NCBI GenBank assembly: GCA_964017065.1
Contig: OZ024787.1
Coordinates: 11,947,764-12,011,763, forward strand
Direction of reading: 5' to 3'
From: Haliclona indistincta
Taxonomy: Eukaryota; Porifera; Demospongiae; Haplosclerida; Chalinidae
DNA: 64,000 nt
Shown: piece after piece, positions 35,796 through 48,175 of the stretch
Numbering within the stretch: the stretch's first letter is position 1
Layout: each line of letters opens with the position of its first letter
Notes under the pieces: generated by a model
Database searches by the model: none
The model's input: only the letters and a program-made list of their open reading frames with translations
What the model was told of the DNA's origin: nothing
Program-made: the position numbers and the translations under genes

Positions 35796-36028
35796 ACGCG
35801 GTAGACGTGGCATTATGCCACGCGGTAGACGTGGCATATTTAGGGTTGAGCGGAAAACAAGATGGCGGCTACACTTAGGCTAAACGCAATAATTCACGTA
35901 TATCTTGGCTGTTGGGGACATCAGGAGTATTTTAAATACCTAGGGGCTATCCTAAGAGGTAAGCGCTTACAAGAAGTCTACTAATAAAGACTATAAGGCC
36001 AGTTGCTATGGGCATGACAAGATGGCGT
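35796..36028 (-). mobile_element. End of an interspersed repeat with a doubled terminal hairpin
   Basis: Two tandem hairpins atgccacg-cggtaga-cgtggcat (about 35798-35843) are followed by agggttgagcggaaaacaag and atggcggct. The reverse complement of this end occurs at 52395-52475 and 58195-58262 with a different stem. The repeat continues past the inserted LTR element from 37326. Confidence 0.6.
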
Positions 36029-37321
36029 TGTAGAGGACGGTGAGTCGCCTCCACGTGGTGTGGCCTGACTCTCGTGGTGGTATGATGTTACTCCGAGACG
36101 ACTGAGCCTGCGCTTGTACGGCAGGACTTAAATACTAGCAGATGTACTATTAGACTACCGCACGTGGTGTGTGGGTGTGTCCACTACAGTACTCCCCTCC
36201 AGTGATAGCGATGGAATGAGAGTAGATTGTTGCTGTGCATAGTCTTTTACGCGAGTGAGTGGAGTTGTAGACTTCTGCGAGGGTGGGCAGGGAGGGTAGA
36301 TAGTTGCTGTGCCAGTCTTCTGCGCGAGTGAGCAGTGAACGGTGTTGCGTGTAGACTTCTGCACGGGTGGGCACGGTAGGTTTGTTGCTGTTGATGATGT
36401 TGCTGTTGATGATGTTGCTGTTGATGATATTGCTGATGAAGTTGTTGCGCGTTAGTATTAGGGGAAGTCCAGTCCCAGGGAGGTGTGCACTTGTGGGCAT
36501 TATAGCACCAAAACGGTTGTGATAGTAGCACACTTGGGAGTTTCGGTGTGGGCTGGGAGTTCTGTCTCGGGCGGGGCGGCGGAATCGACCTCTGTTTTGA
36601 TGTCTGTTAGACTCTTTCAACAATGGCCGCAGGCTGTTGACCTCTGACTGCAGGCGTTGCACTTGGCTGGCTAGGTCGTCGTTGTTGCTGGCGTGTAGGT
36701 GTACGTCCGAGACGGTTGATGTACATGTAGATGATGATGATGATCGATGTTGCATGAGAATTGGTGGAGACAGAAGATGAGTCGTTTCTGCTCTTTTCGC
36801 GAGCGTCTTCAGTCGGAACGTCAGAGTTGATGTTGAGAGTCAGGGATGTGAACTGCTGTCACTGTGGAGAGAGTCCGGGAGATAGTTCCGTGGACTGTTA
36901 ACACGCACAGTGGAGTTGTCAGGGGTTGAGAGCGCCGGCAATGACAGAGATGTGCTCTGTATGATGCTGAACGTCTGGGGTCACCGAAAAAGTGTTACCG
37001 CGTGCCGAGGTGGTCAGTGCTAGCAGTGAGTCGCTAGTGACCATCGGGGGTACACTGTTTGAGAAACTCAGTCAGTTGTTACCGTGGCGAGGGGCATGTG
37101 TCCTGTGCCTGAACTGACTGAGGGTTGCTTGCGTGTTCGTTGACGTCGGGGGTCACCAATGTAGAGGACGGTGAGTCGCCTCCACGTGGTGTGGCCTGAC
37201 TCTCGTGGTGGTGTGATGTTATACTCCGAGACGACTGAGCCTGCGCTTGTACGGCAGGACTTAAATACTAGCAGATGTACTATTAGACTACCGCACGTGG
37301 TGTGTGGGTGTGTCCACTACA
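36029..37321 (-). mobile_element. Short non-autonomous LTR retrotransposon
   Basis: LTRs of 160 bp (36029-36188) and 162 bp (37160-37321) start TGTAGAGGACGGTGAG and end GTGTCCACTACA. GCGT flanks the element on both sides (36025-36028 and 37322-37325). The element runs on the minus strand: next to the right LTR the minus strand reads TTGGTGACCCCCGACG, a primer binding site type common in Metaviridae, and GGAGGGGAG lies next to the left LTR as polypurine tract. Only a gag-like frame is present and there is no pol, so it depends on another element for movement. Confidence 0.9.
36150..36755 (-). pseudogene. Gag-like frame of the short LTR element
   Basis: The minus-strand frame begins MQHRSSSSSTCTSTVSD, has a short coiled-coil LASQVQRLQSEVNSLRPLL, an Arg-rich stretch, and CYYHNRFG. 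The matching second half of that motif, NAHKCTPPWDW, is in another frame (36247-36531), so a frameshift splits it. A CxYHxRFG...KCxPPC signature is common at the end of arthropod and other animal retrotransposon Gag proteins. Gln-rich CAACAG repeats follow. Confidence 0.65.
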
Positions 37322-38061
37322 GCGTCTTGCCCTGGAGGCACTAAAACGGCACTGCCATATCTTCGCCGTACGGGCGTTTCAAGCTAATCTAACGTTCTGA
37401 AGCTCCTTGCACGATTTGTGCGATTACAAAGAGACCTTTAGAAGCAAAAGAAACCAGGTCTAAGGTGGTAAACCAGAGTTCACGTGGTCACCCGTTTGTT
37501 CATCTTCTTCTTTCTTTCCTATTCTTCAGAGAGTCTAGCACAGTAGTGAGCGAACCAAACGCAACTAAACGTACACAGAAGCAACGCTACCTATGACCAT
37601 CAGTGCACCTGACATCTATTTACGCCTAAAACATCGGGAGAAGCGAGTATTTCCAGAAAAACAGCGATTTTTGGTCCATAACAGACTCCATTCCATCATT
37701 CTGTTTGAACTCCGTTACTAAGGTTACGCCTACTCGCGCACGCCCGTGTATGTAATTATTCTAATACAAGCGCACCTTAGTACAAATGGCTTGGAACGCG
37801 AGTGCTGCTGCCATGCACTAGCAGTGTTCACAGCAGACAATGAGCATATCTTCACTGTTACACTGGATTTGTCTGTTCAGGCTTGTAAGAATGCTATCTT
37901 AATTAAGCTTAGCTAATGTTGCATGGTACATGTTGCATGCAGTGCAGAGTCAATCGAGTGCAGTCTGCTGCCGGAACTATTAAAATTATTACTTTTGAAA
38001 CTATGAATACACTGTATTAGCATAAGTGCCAACTAAGTCATTAATAAAAAAAGAAAAGAAG
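37322..38061. other. Continuation of the interspersed repeat; no gene
   Basis: The left part reads as the interrupted continuation of acaagatggcg before the LTR insertion. A cttcttctttc microsatellite (about 37503-37520) is followed by agagagtctagcacagtagtgagcgaacc, resembling 29740-29780. No coding sequence seen. Confidence 0.5.
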
Positions 38062-38347
38062 CAAGTAATAAAAACATTTTAACCAAAATGGAAGAGATTT
38101 AGGGTTGGTACATTTATCGAAAAAGTATGGAAACAAGATTTGAAATGAAAAGGATTGTAACAATAGCAGTGTAATGCTACCTCCCTAAATTAACTGCTTT
38201 CGATAGTTGTGGTTAATTTAATAGGGAGGTAGCATTACACTGCTATTGTTACAATCCTTTTCATTTCAAATCTTGTTTCCATACTTTTTCGATAAATGTA
38301 CCAACCCTAAATCTCTTCCATTTTGGTTAAAATGTTTTTATTACTTG
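38062..38347. mobile_element. Foldback element, near-perfect palindrome
   Basis: The arms, about 140 bp (caagtaataaaaacatttta ... tagggaggtagcattacac and complement), meet around a very short centre (about 38190-38225, with ctttcgatag). It is non-coding. A transcript would form one long hairpin. No duplication of the flanks was established. Confidence 0.88.
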
Positions 38348-38956
38348 TTGAGATACAGTTTTAAAGGATGTGAGATACTGAGAGATAAATATATACATGT
38401 ATCAGCTGAGTGAACCTTGCAATGCGGTTATAGCAGAGTACAAAACTTCATCATGGAGCACAGGAAGGTTAGAAACAATGGAGACAAGAACTGTTCAATG
38501 TGAGAACTATCGACCTGGGCCCAGTTAGTAGAATGAGTATCAAAAATCTGGGTAAGCACACTGTGGATGCATGGGTAGACTCTGGCAGCATGTGGTCATA
38601 CCTCTACCCTATGTGATCAGCTCCACCCTGTTGTTGACTGATCATGTTGCTTGCAGTAACCGCGTCATTGTTTGCAAGAGTGCACAGCAGTGATTGTAGC
38701 ACCACAAGCACCAGTAACTGCATTTATCATTACTATAGCTTGAGTGGAAACATTCTCAAGGTCAGTTGCAATTATAATGATAACATGTTATTAATCTACC
38801 ACATTATAGCTTACCTATCAACTGATACCAGGTACACAGCAGTGTGGGAGTGAATACTTCAATAATTATGACTTTAACACTGTTTCAGTTCAAAGTCGAC
38901 AACACTAAGCCAGCACTGAGCTGTAGCCAGTCAACCAGCTAGGCTGAGTACCACTA

Positions 38957-39589
38957 CTACTTGGTGATGATAATGGATACAGAAATAACAAGTATTGATG
39001 TCATCATTGTAAAAACAAATAAAATGACCGAAACCACACTGCAAAATAATGCACACTCTATCAACTTATTGGCTCTTGTTTTGTCTCTGTTTTTAGCTTG
39101 TTCTTGATCCTGCATGTGTCAGATATTATAATATCAGCACTGGTATGAAGTATATAGCTGGCTCACCATTACAGACATCACTAGAGCAATGATAGTACAG
39201 ATCATTAGTACTGGACACAATAGACACCACAACACTGTTAGAATCAGTGAAATTTGAAATATTGCTTGATCAATCGCTGTTGTCTAGTCTGTAGTAGAAG
39301 ACAGAGAGCCAATTGTATCATCCACACAATGTGTATGCCCTGAGCTGAGCTTCTTGAATACCTCGATATCAACTTCAATCTCTTCACTAGTCGAGGTAGA
39401 ATACTCCTCATCACCATCATGATCAGCTACTAATGTTGCTGGTAACTGCATCACTGCAGTGTAGTAGCCTAGTGGTGGAGCCATGATGAGTGCTGTTGCT
39501 GATGAGCCCTCTAGTGTGGTCAGCTCTTGTTGGTCAGCTATGGCTGTCTTATAGGATGGTGGATAGTCACAGCACTTCTCGCGATCCAT
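38957..39589 (-). CDS. CD225-like two-pass membrane protein, unit 2
   Basis: Minus-strand exons 39362-39589, 39167-39283 and 38957-39109 splice in phase 0 to about 165 aa. Exon 1 starts MDREKCCDYPPSYKTA, with a PPSY motif that could bind a WW domain, and ends in an acidic Ser/Thr-rich segment. Exon 2 holds the helix ISLILTVLWCLLCPVLMICT; its LxVLWCLLCPxLMIC resembles LSLLWCVLCAPYLLVC of the gene at 31568. Exon 3 starts DQEQAKNRDKTRANKLIE and has a second helix SVILFVFTMMTSILVISVSI before the stop. Exon number and topology match the other gene, so the two are probably relatives. It is divergent from the Ank-ROC-COR gene of unit 3, with the minisatellites between them. A partial copy is at 8317-8579. 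Confidence 0.65.
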
Positions 39590-39771
39590 ACTGTGTTGTA
39601 TCTTGGCTCTCTCTAGCTACTGAGGGGACTCGACCATGGACTCTGCAGCTGTTGCTGATGATACTGAAACGATAAACATTACCATACTTGATTGCAAATC
39701 GATGACATAAATATTTACTATTGTAATGCGATTCCAGAGTTGTCTTAGCCTGTATATAGCTTCTCAAATAC

Positions 39772-40007
39772 GTCCTACAGCACTGGTACAGCTAGATCTC
39801 TTCCTACAGCACCGGTACAGCTAGATCTCGTCCTCAGTACAGCACTGGTACAGCTAGATCTCGTCCTACAGCACTGGTACAGCTAGATCTCGTCCTACAG
39901 CACTGGTACAGGCTGTACAGCTAGATCTCGTCCTACAGCACTGGTACAGCACTGGTACAGCTAGATCTCGTCCTACAGCACTGGTACAGCTAGATCTCGT
40001 CTCTTTA
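39772..40007. repeat. 29-bp tandem repeat, longer array
   Basis: About eight units of the cctacagcactggtacagct type, some with internal duplications (cactggtacagcactggtacag). The unit 2 side has only about three units at 8952-9050, so copy number changed after duplication. Confidence 0.9.
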
Positions 40008-40035
40008 TTCATCATTAGTTGGCTCACCTTCTTAG

Positions 40036-40480
40036 TATCGTACTGTTAGCAGTGATACACTTCGTACTGTTAGCAGTGATACACTTCGTACTGTTAGCAG
40101 TGATACACTTCGTACTGTTAGCAGTGATACACTTCGTACTGTTAGCAGTGATACACTTCGTACTGTTAGCAGTGATACACTTCGTCCTGTTAGCAGTGAT
40201 ACACTTCGTACTGTTAGCAGTGATACACTTCGTACTGTTAGCAGTGATACACTTCGTACTGTTAGCAGTGATACACTTCGTACTGTTAGCAGTGATACAC
40301 TTCGTACTGTTAGCATTGATACACTTCGTACTGTTAGCAGTGATACACTTCGTACTGTTAGCAGTGATACACTTCGTACTGTTAGCAGTGATACACTTCG
40401 TACTGTTAGCAGTGATACACTTCGTACTGTTAGCAGTGATACACTTCGTACTGTTAGCAGTGATACACTTCAGTCGTACT
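40036..40480. repeat. 24-bp minisatellite (about 18 units) upstream of the unit 3 Ank-ROC-COR gene
   Basis: The same unit as the array at 9884-10566 and the same position, ending about 200 bp before ATG 40686. The 177-codon and 174-codon ORFs within it are repeat artefacts. Confidence 0.95.
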
Positions 40481-40562
40481 GTTCTTGGTCTGTACACGAC
40501 TAGTCTATGGTCTGATGCTGCAGTGATTTGGAAGAAGGCGGGGCTCAAGTAGACTAAGTTGC

Positions 40563-40572
40563 ATCACGTGAT
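40563..40572. promoter_or_regulatory. Conserved palindromic E-box, unit 3 promoter
   Basis: ATCACGTGAT, 114 bp before ATG 40686, within a promoter block shared with unit 2 (gtgatttggaagaaggcgg upstream, gcttttcaaccaaagtagt just before the ATG). Confidence 0.45.
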
Positions 40573-43500
40573 TTCCGCTTTTTGTGTGGGAGTGTTTTCT
40601 CTCTCTCGTTTCTGAAGGCGCGGCTCTATTCTCTTCCTAGATCCTCCGGCGATCTCTTCCTCGGCTTTTCAACCAAAGTAGTATCATGGCTGATTCTCAG
40701 GAGCGATTAGTGAGTGACGATCGAGTACTAATAATTTCAGTCTCAAACTAGTGAATAGTCAAAACAAAGCGACTGTTATCACTGAAATATTGTACTTTTC
40801 ATTCATAATATTTGTAAGTGTAGCAGCTGTCATTGTTTGATACATGATGTTATGTTGTGTTCACAGAATCAAGACCTCTATTCTGCTTGCAAGGATGGTA
40901 AAGTGACGAGAGTGAAGGAGCTCTTGTCACTGGGAGCTGATCCCAATCATCATAGTACTGGTCAATATGATGTGAGTTGTGTGTGATTGTGTTGAGTCAT
41001 GTAGTAACAGGTGTGTAATCCACACTACATCAGTTCTCACTCACAGTCAGTAACTGGTCATTCGTCTTTGTACAGTGTGGTATTGATCACTATTGGTACA
41101 CTACATGTATTTACAGGATTTACACTAGACCACCCTCACTATTACCAATAGCAGCCTTGTACCTGTAGCTACTAGAAAGTGTTCTGATTGGTGGATTTGT
41201 CTAAAGTCACACACACTATGAAGCCAATGGTGGTTACATTGGTGTCTACAGAATCATTGTCACAGACGTTATCTTGTGCTTGTGGTCATTCTTGCACTGC
41301 AGCAAGAAAAGGCAACAATGGTTTTCAGTAGCAGCATTACGACACCACATGGTGAGCCTGAGTATGAGGCTCGACCTAGCCTGCTACGATTGTTGTTCCC
41401 AGGGTGTGTTGAAAGTGTTTGTTAGTCAAGACAGTGCAGTAGTACAGTGATACACTACTGGTCTATTGTGAGTGTGTGTGCATCTCTCTCTAGTGCTGTC
41501 GTACCATATTGCTAATAGTGGTTTATAGTATCATCTCTCAACGTCATGATCACGTCTATGATTTTTGTGTAAATCAAGTGATTATAACCGGCAGAATGAG
41601 TCGATACAGAGTGTAGTGTTGTGCCGCCAGCACTAGCCGTTCTTGTGTGTGTTAACAGTAGGAATCAGATGAACTGGTAGTATACTGGGTTAGTGTATGT
41701 ACTTTCAGTGGGTGTGGCTTCTCTAGCATAATGTATTAGCCTTGTGCAGCCATGCAGTCTCTGGTGCTGAACTAGCTGCCGTACCATTGATAAGTAGGTG
41801 TGTGATGTGTCATATCCACTGTGGTCTAGCTACTTGTGTAGTGTCCTCTGGAGCCAGCAATGCAGTGTGAGAGGTGTACCTTGTTTCCGTGGGAAAAGTG
41901 GTTGATAAGGTGCAAGCTAGCTATAGGCTAAAGAAGTGATAATTCAGACTGGGCATAGCTTCTTAGCTCCTGTGGCATGCAGTGTGTGTCCATGAGCAGA
42001 TTGATCTGTTTTGGATCGTATAGTGAATGTGACTGCTTCACTGGTAGTGCGATATTTTGTGTGTTCAAATTGTGGCAGACATGGGTTGAAGGAATGGTGT
42101 GTGAAGGCTATTGCTGTACTGAACATGTCTTCTACACTTGAGGCAGACTAATCATAAGGTTACATCTTGTGAACCTAAAATTATTGTCACTGTATAATAA
42201 GAGATTTGGTAGCCAGCTAGCAGTACATGCACTGTTTGATTGGAGTGTGGGAGGTTCATAATAGGATAATATTGTAACTGTATCTGTCATTGACAATATT
42301 TTATTGTTTTGTTTTAGTCGGAGCGAACTCCTCTACACATCAGTGCAACTGAAGGACATGAAGATGTGGTAAAGCTACTATTACAACAAAGCAACATAGT
42401 TATTGATGCTCGTGATACGGTACGTGTACATTATGGTAACATTTCTATAGTGAGCTAGATCCTCTTGTGCACTAGTGAATCAACAGATAAGGTGGACTTG
42501 AAGTTTGTCCATTAGTTTTCACTTGTTGATGCCTGCAGTACTCAGCTATAGTTTGAGTATGATTTCATGTCACATGTTTAGTACATGTGGTTTTTGTGAT
42601 AGTGTGAGAGTTGGAAAACATGTCATTTTAAAATGATCTATGGAATTTGTAGTGTACTTGATTTAATATTCAAAGATGATAACAGTAAATCTGGTTTTGT
42701 ATACTATTGTTTTGTACTGGATGGTGGATTATTGATGGTTGATCATTGTTACTAAGACACTCATAGTACATGATCATAACATGTTGTGTTTACTTGTTTG
42801 TCAATAGTTTGGAGACACACCACTACATGACAGTGCTGCTATGGGTCATCCAGTAGTAATGAAGCTGCTGATGGATGCTGGAGCAGATATCATTTCAGTT
42901 GATAATGTGAGTACAAAGTGTGTCTACATTGTGAGATTGTGATGGATCAGAGTACAAGTGTTACTATAGTGTATGTATACTGTATAATATGATATGTACA
43001 ATACTATGCTCTTATGTAGGCACTTGATACTTGTGCCTTCAATAGATATTTTGGTAATTCTCTCCACTAATTTTGATATTTTCAGCTTTATCCATTGGGT
43101 CATGTAATTCACTGCATGTCCGTATGTGTGTCTGTATATATGTGGTGGACAGACGATAGAGAGAGAAAGCCAGTCAGATCGATTTTACTATCAATGCCTA
43201 CAGTGTAGCTCCTTATCAACTTGACGTATATAGCTTCAGTACATGGACTTAATGATTACGTAACAGTGTGTGACAGGTTTATTGCACAGCTGGTCCATCC
43301 TTCATGAGAGGGTTTGTGCCTTGGTACAAGTGTGTTGGTATTCATACAATATTGTGAGGTATTGAGACATGTACTATTGCATGTGATCATGTCAATATTG
43401 TGTTGTATTGAAATGATCTGAGCATTTATTATCATGTGTATTTGTGATCTATCAACTAAAATTATATCATTAGCCTCTTTATAATTATTGTTAAAGTGTT

Positions 43501-43970
43501 CATGTACTAAACATCATTGCTTTGTCTGACACTTGTACTCTTTGTTTCCACAGATTGGAGACACTCCACTACATCGGGCTGCTTATTGGGGTCGTCTTGA
43601 TACTGTTAAATTCCTTATTCAACATGGAGCTGACACGTCTCTGCTTAATAAAGTGAGTGTTATTATCAACTGGTAGTGTTGTGTTGTTGGTAGTTGTATG
43701 GTCACAGCTCAACTGATGTGAATTATAGTATAATGAATAGATATTGTAACACTATTCTCACTATAACTACTAACATGAGTTTATGAGTTATCATAATAAT
43801 TTTGAGAATACTGTCTCTGGTAATTTTTGAACTGATTTGTACAGCAAATGTGTGTCTCTACAATAATTTGACTCAATTTTCTCAGGTGTCTTTGCTTGAG
43901 ATCAAACCATTGGAATTGATTTTCTTACAGCAACTTTGTGTTGAAATTAGATTTATGAAAATTATTTTCG

Positions 43971-44023
43971 GCACTTTATACTTCTTGATGGCAGCTCTGT
44001 CCATCAAGAAGTATAAAGTGCTG
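43971..44023. repeat. Perfect 21-bp hairpin in an intron
   Basis: GCACTTTATACTTCTTGATG and its complement enclose the 9-nt loop CAGCTCTGT. The size fits a short-RNA precursor arm or a tiny foldback element. It lies about 220 bp before the satellite array. Confidence 0.6.
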
Positions 44024-44237
44024 TACAGTACGCTGCATGGGAGGTAGTCACTGAGTCTCATAGTGGTCCAGCAATGCTGAGAATGGTTTCCTGAAGGCAA
44101 ACAACCTTCTTTGATTCCTGGTGGGCATGGTTTAGAAATCGTGACATTCCCCATTCATGGGCTAAAAATAATACTTTTTTCAAACGTCTCTCGTTGAATA
44201 TCTCTGCTACTGTGTGACATGTCTTATTTCTTGTGGT

Positions 44238-47200
44238 TTATTGTGTTATTCCAGTACTAGTAGTATCTTGTATCAGTGACTCACAGTAGTCACTAATGAT
44301 ATTCCAGTACTAGTAGTATCTTGTATCAGTGACTCACAGTAGTCACTAATGATATTCCATGTACTAGTAGTATCTTGTATCAGTGACTCACAGTAGTCAC
44401 TAATGATATTCCAGTACTAGTAGTATCTTGTATCAGTGACTCACAGTAGTCACTAATGATATTCCAGTACTAGTAGTATCTTGTATCAGTGACTCACAGT
44501 AGTCACTAATGATATTCCAGTACTAGTAGTATCTTGTATCAGTGACTCACAGTAGTCACTAATGATATTCCAGTACTAGTAGTATCTTGTATCAGTGACT
44601 CACAGTAGTCACTAATGATATTCCAGTACTAGTAGTATCTTGTATCAGTGACTCACAGTAGTCACTAATGATATTCCAGTACTAGTAGTATCTTGTATCA
44701 GTGACTCACAGTAGTCACTAATGATATTCCAGTACTAGTAGTATCTTGTATCAGTGACTCACAGTAGTCACTAATGATATTCCAGTACTAGTAGTATCTT
44801 GTATCAGTGACTCACAGTAGTCACTAATGATATTCCAGTACTAGTAGTATCTTGTATCAGTGACTCACAGTAGTCACTAATGATATTCCAGTACTAGTAG
44901 TATCTTGTATCAGTGACTCACAGTAGTCACTAATGATATTCCAGTACTAGTAGTATCTTGTATCAGTGACTCACAGTAGCCACTAATGATATTCCAGTAC
45001 TAGTAGTATCTTGTATCAGTGACTCACAGTAGTCACTAATGATATTCCAGTACTAGTAGTATCTTGTATCAGTGACTCACAGTAGTCACTATATGATATT
45101 CCAGTACTAGTAGTATCTTGTATCAGTGACTCACAGTAGTCACTAATGATATTCCAGTACTAGTAGTATCTTGTATCAGTGACTCACAGTAGTCACTAAT
45201 GATATTCCAGTACTAGTAGTATCTTGTATCAGTGACTCACAGTAGTCACTATATGATATTCCAGTACTAGTAGTATCTTGTATCAGTGACTCACAGTAGT
45301 CACTAATGATATTCCAGTACTAGTAGTATCTTGTATCAGTGACTCACAGTAGTCACTAATGATATTCCAGTACTAGTAGTATCTTGTATCAGTGACTCAC
45401 AGTAGCCACTAATGATATTCCAGTACTAGTAGTATCTTGTATCAGTGACTCACAGTAGTCACTAATGATATTCCAGTACTAGTAGTATCTTGTATCAGTG
45501 ACTCACAGTAGTCACTAATGATATTCCAGTACTAGTAGTATCTTGTATCAGTGACTCACAGTAGTCACTATATGATATTCCAGTACTAGTAGTATCTTGT
45601 ATCAGTGACTCACAGTAGTCACTAATGATATTCCAGTACTAGTAGTATCTTGTATCAGTGACTCACAGTAGTCACTAATGATATTCCAGTACTAGTAGTA
45701 TCTTGTATCAGTGACTCACAGTAGTCACTAATGATATTCCAGTACTAGTAGTATCTTGTATCAGTGACTCACAGTAGTCACTAATGATATTCCAGTACTA
45801 GTAGTATCTTGTATCAGTGACTCACAGTAGTCACTAATGATATTCCAGTACTAGTAGTATCTTGTATCAGTGACTCACAGTAGTCACTAATGATATTCCA
45901 GTACTAGTAGTATCTTGTATCAGTGACTCACAGTAGTCACTAATGATATTCCAGTACTAGTAGTATCTTGTATCAGTGACTCACAGTAGTCACTAATGAT
46001 ATTCCAGTACTAGTAGTATCTTGTATCAGTGACTCACAGTAGTCACTAATGATATTCCAGTACTAGTAGTATCTTGTATCAGTGACTCACAGTAGTCACT
46101 AATGATATTCCAGTACTAGTAGTATCTTGTATCAGTGACTCACAGTAGTCACTAATGATATTCCAGTACTAGTAGTATCTTGTATCAGTGACTCACAGTA
46201 GTCACTAATGATATTCCAGTACTAGTAGTATCTTGTATCAGTGACTCACAGTAGTCACTAATGATATTCCAGTACTAGTAGTATCTTGTATCAGTGACTC
46301 ACAGTAGTCACTAATGATATTCCAGTACTAGTAGTATCTTGTATCAGTGACTCACAGTAGTCACTAATGATATTCCAGTACTAGTAGTATCTTGTATCAG
46401 TGACTCACAGTAGTCACTAATGATATTCCAGTACTAGTAGTATCTTGTATCAGTGACTCACAGTAGTCACTAATGATATTCCAGTACTAGTAGTATCTTG
46501 TATCAGTGACTCACAGTAGTCACTAATGATATTCCAGTACTAGTAGTATCTTGTATCAGTGACTCACAGTAGCCACTAATGATATTCCAGTACTAGTAGT
46601 ATCTTGTATCAGTGACTCACAGTAGTCACTAATGATATTCCAGTACTAGTAGTATCTTGTATCAGTGACTCACAGTAGTCACTATATGATATTCCAGTAC
46701 TAGTAGTATCTTGTATCAGTGACTCACAGTAGTCACTAATGATATTCCAGTACTAGTAGTATCTTGTATCAGTGACTCACAGTAGTCACTAATGATATTC
46801 CAGTACTAGTAGTATCTTGTATCAGTGACTCACAGTAGTCACTATATGATATTCCAGTACTAGTAGTATCTTGTATCAGTGACTCACAGTAGTCACTAAT
46901 GATATTCCAGTACTAGTAGTATCTTGTATCAGTGACTCACAGTAGTCACTAATGATATTCCAGTACTAGTAGTATCTTGTATCAGTGACTCACAGTAGTC
47001 ACTAATGATATTCCAGTACTAGTAGTATCTTGTATCAGTGACTCACAGTAGCCACTAATGATATTCCAGTACTAGTAGTATCTTGTATCAGTGACTCACA
47101 GTAGTCACTAATGATATTCCAGTACTAGTAGTATCTTGTATCAGTGACTCACAGTAGTCACTAATGATATTCCAGTACTAGTAGTATCTTGTATCAGTGA

Positions 47201-48175
47201 CTCACAGTAGTCACTATATGATATTCCAGTACTAGTAGTATCTTGTATCAGTGACTCACAGTAGTCACTAATGATATTCCAGTACTAGTAGTATCTTGTA
47301 TCAGTGACTCACAGTAGTCACTAATGATATTCCAGTACTAGTAGTATCTTGTATCAGTGACTCACAGTAGTCACTAATGATATTCCAGTACTAGTAGTAT
47401 CTTGTATCAGTGACTCACAGTAGTCACTAATGATATTCCAGTACTAGTAGTATCTTGTATCAGTGACTCACAGTAGTCACTAATGATATTCCAGTACTAG
47501 TAGTATCTTGTATCAGTGACTCACAGTAGTCACTAATGATATTCCAGTACTAGTAGTATCTTGTATCAGTGACTCACAGTAGTCACTAATGATATTCCAG
47601 TACTAGTAGTATCTTGTATCAGTGACTCACAGTAGTCACTAATGATATTCCAGTACTAGTAGTATCTTGTATCAGTGACTCACAGTAGTCACTAATGATA
47701 TTCCAGTACTAGTAGTATCTTGTATCAGTGACTCACAGTAGTCACTAATGATATTCCAGTACTAGTAGTATCTTGTATCAGTGACTCACAGTAGTCACTA
47801 ATGATATTCCAGTACTAGTAGTATCTTGTATCAGTGACTCACAGTAGTCACTAATGATATTCCAGTACTAGTAGTATCTTGTATCAGTGACTCACAGTAG
47901 TCACTAATGATATTCCAGTACTAGTAGTATCTTGTATCAGTGACTCACAGTAGTCACTAATGATATTCCAGTACTAGTAGTATCTTGTATCAGTGACTCA
48001 CAGTAGTCACTAATGATATTCCAGTACTAGTACTATCTTGTATCAATGACTCACAGTAGTCACTAATGATATTCCAGTACTAGTAGTATCTTGTATCAGT
48101 GACTCACAGTAGTCACTAATGATATTCCAGTACTAGTAGTATCTTGCATCAGTGACTCACAGTAGTTACTAACTT
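44238..48175. repeat. 53-bp satellite array, about 74 units, inside an intron
   Basis: The unit begins attccagtactagtagtatc and ends agtcactaatgat. Almost all copies are identical. A C variant (agtagcc) and a 54-bp tata variant (cactatatgat) mark single units. The unit 2 intron has one such unit at about 16645-16690, so the array grew from a single-copy ancestor after the duplication. The outermost units are the most divergent (44230s, 48030s, 48140s). Confidence 0.97.

Noticed and set aside
36371..36440. Coding polyglutamine tract in a host gene
   Set aside because: It lies inside the short LTR element in its Gag frame, between its two LTRs.
40019..40552. ORFs of 174-177 codons over the second minisatellite
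   Set aside because: Same 24-bp repeat artefact.
44238..48175. CRISPR array
   Set aside because: Units are direct 53-bp repeats without unique spacers, in an intron of an animal gene.
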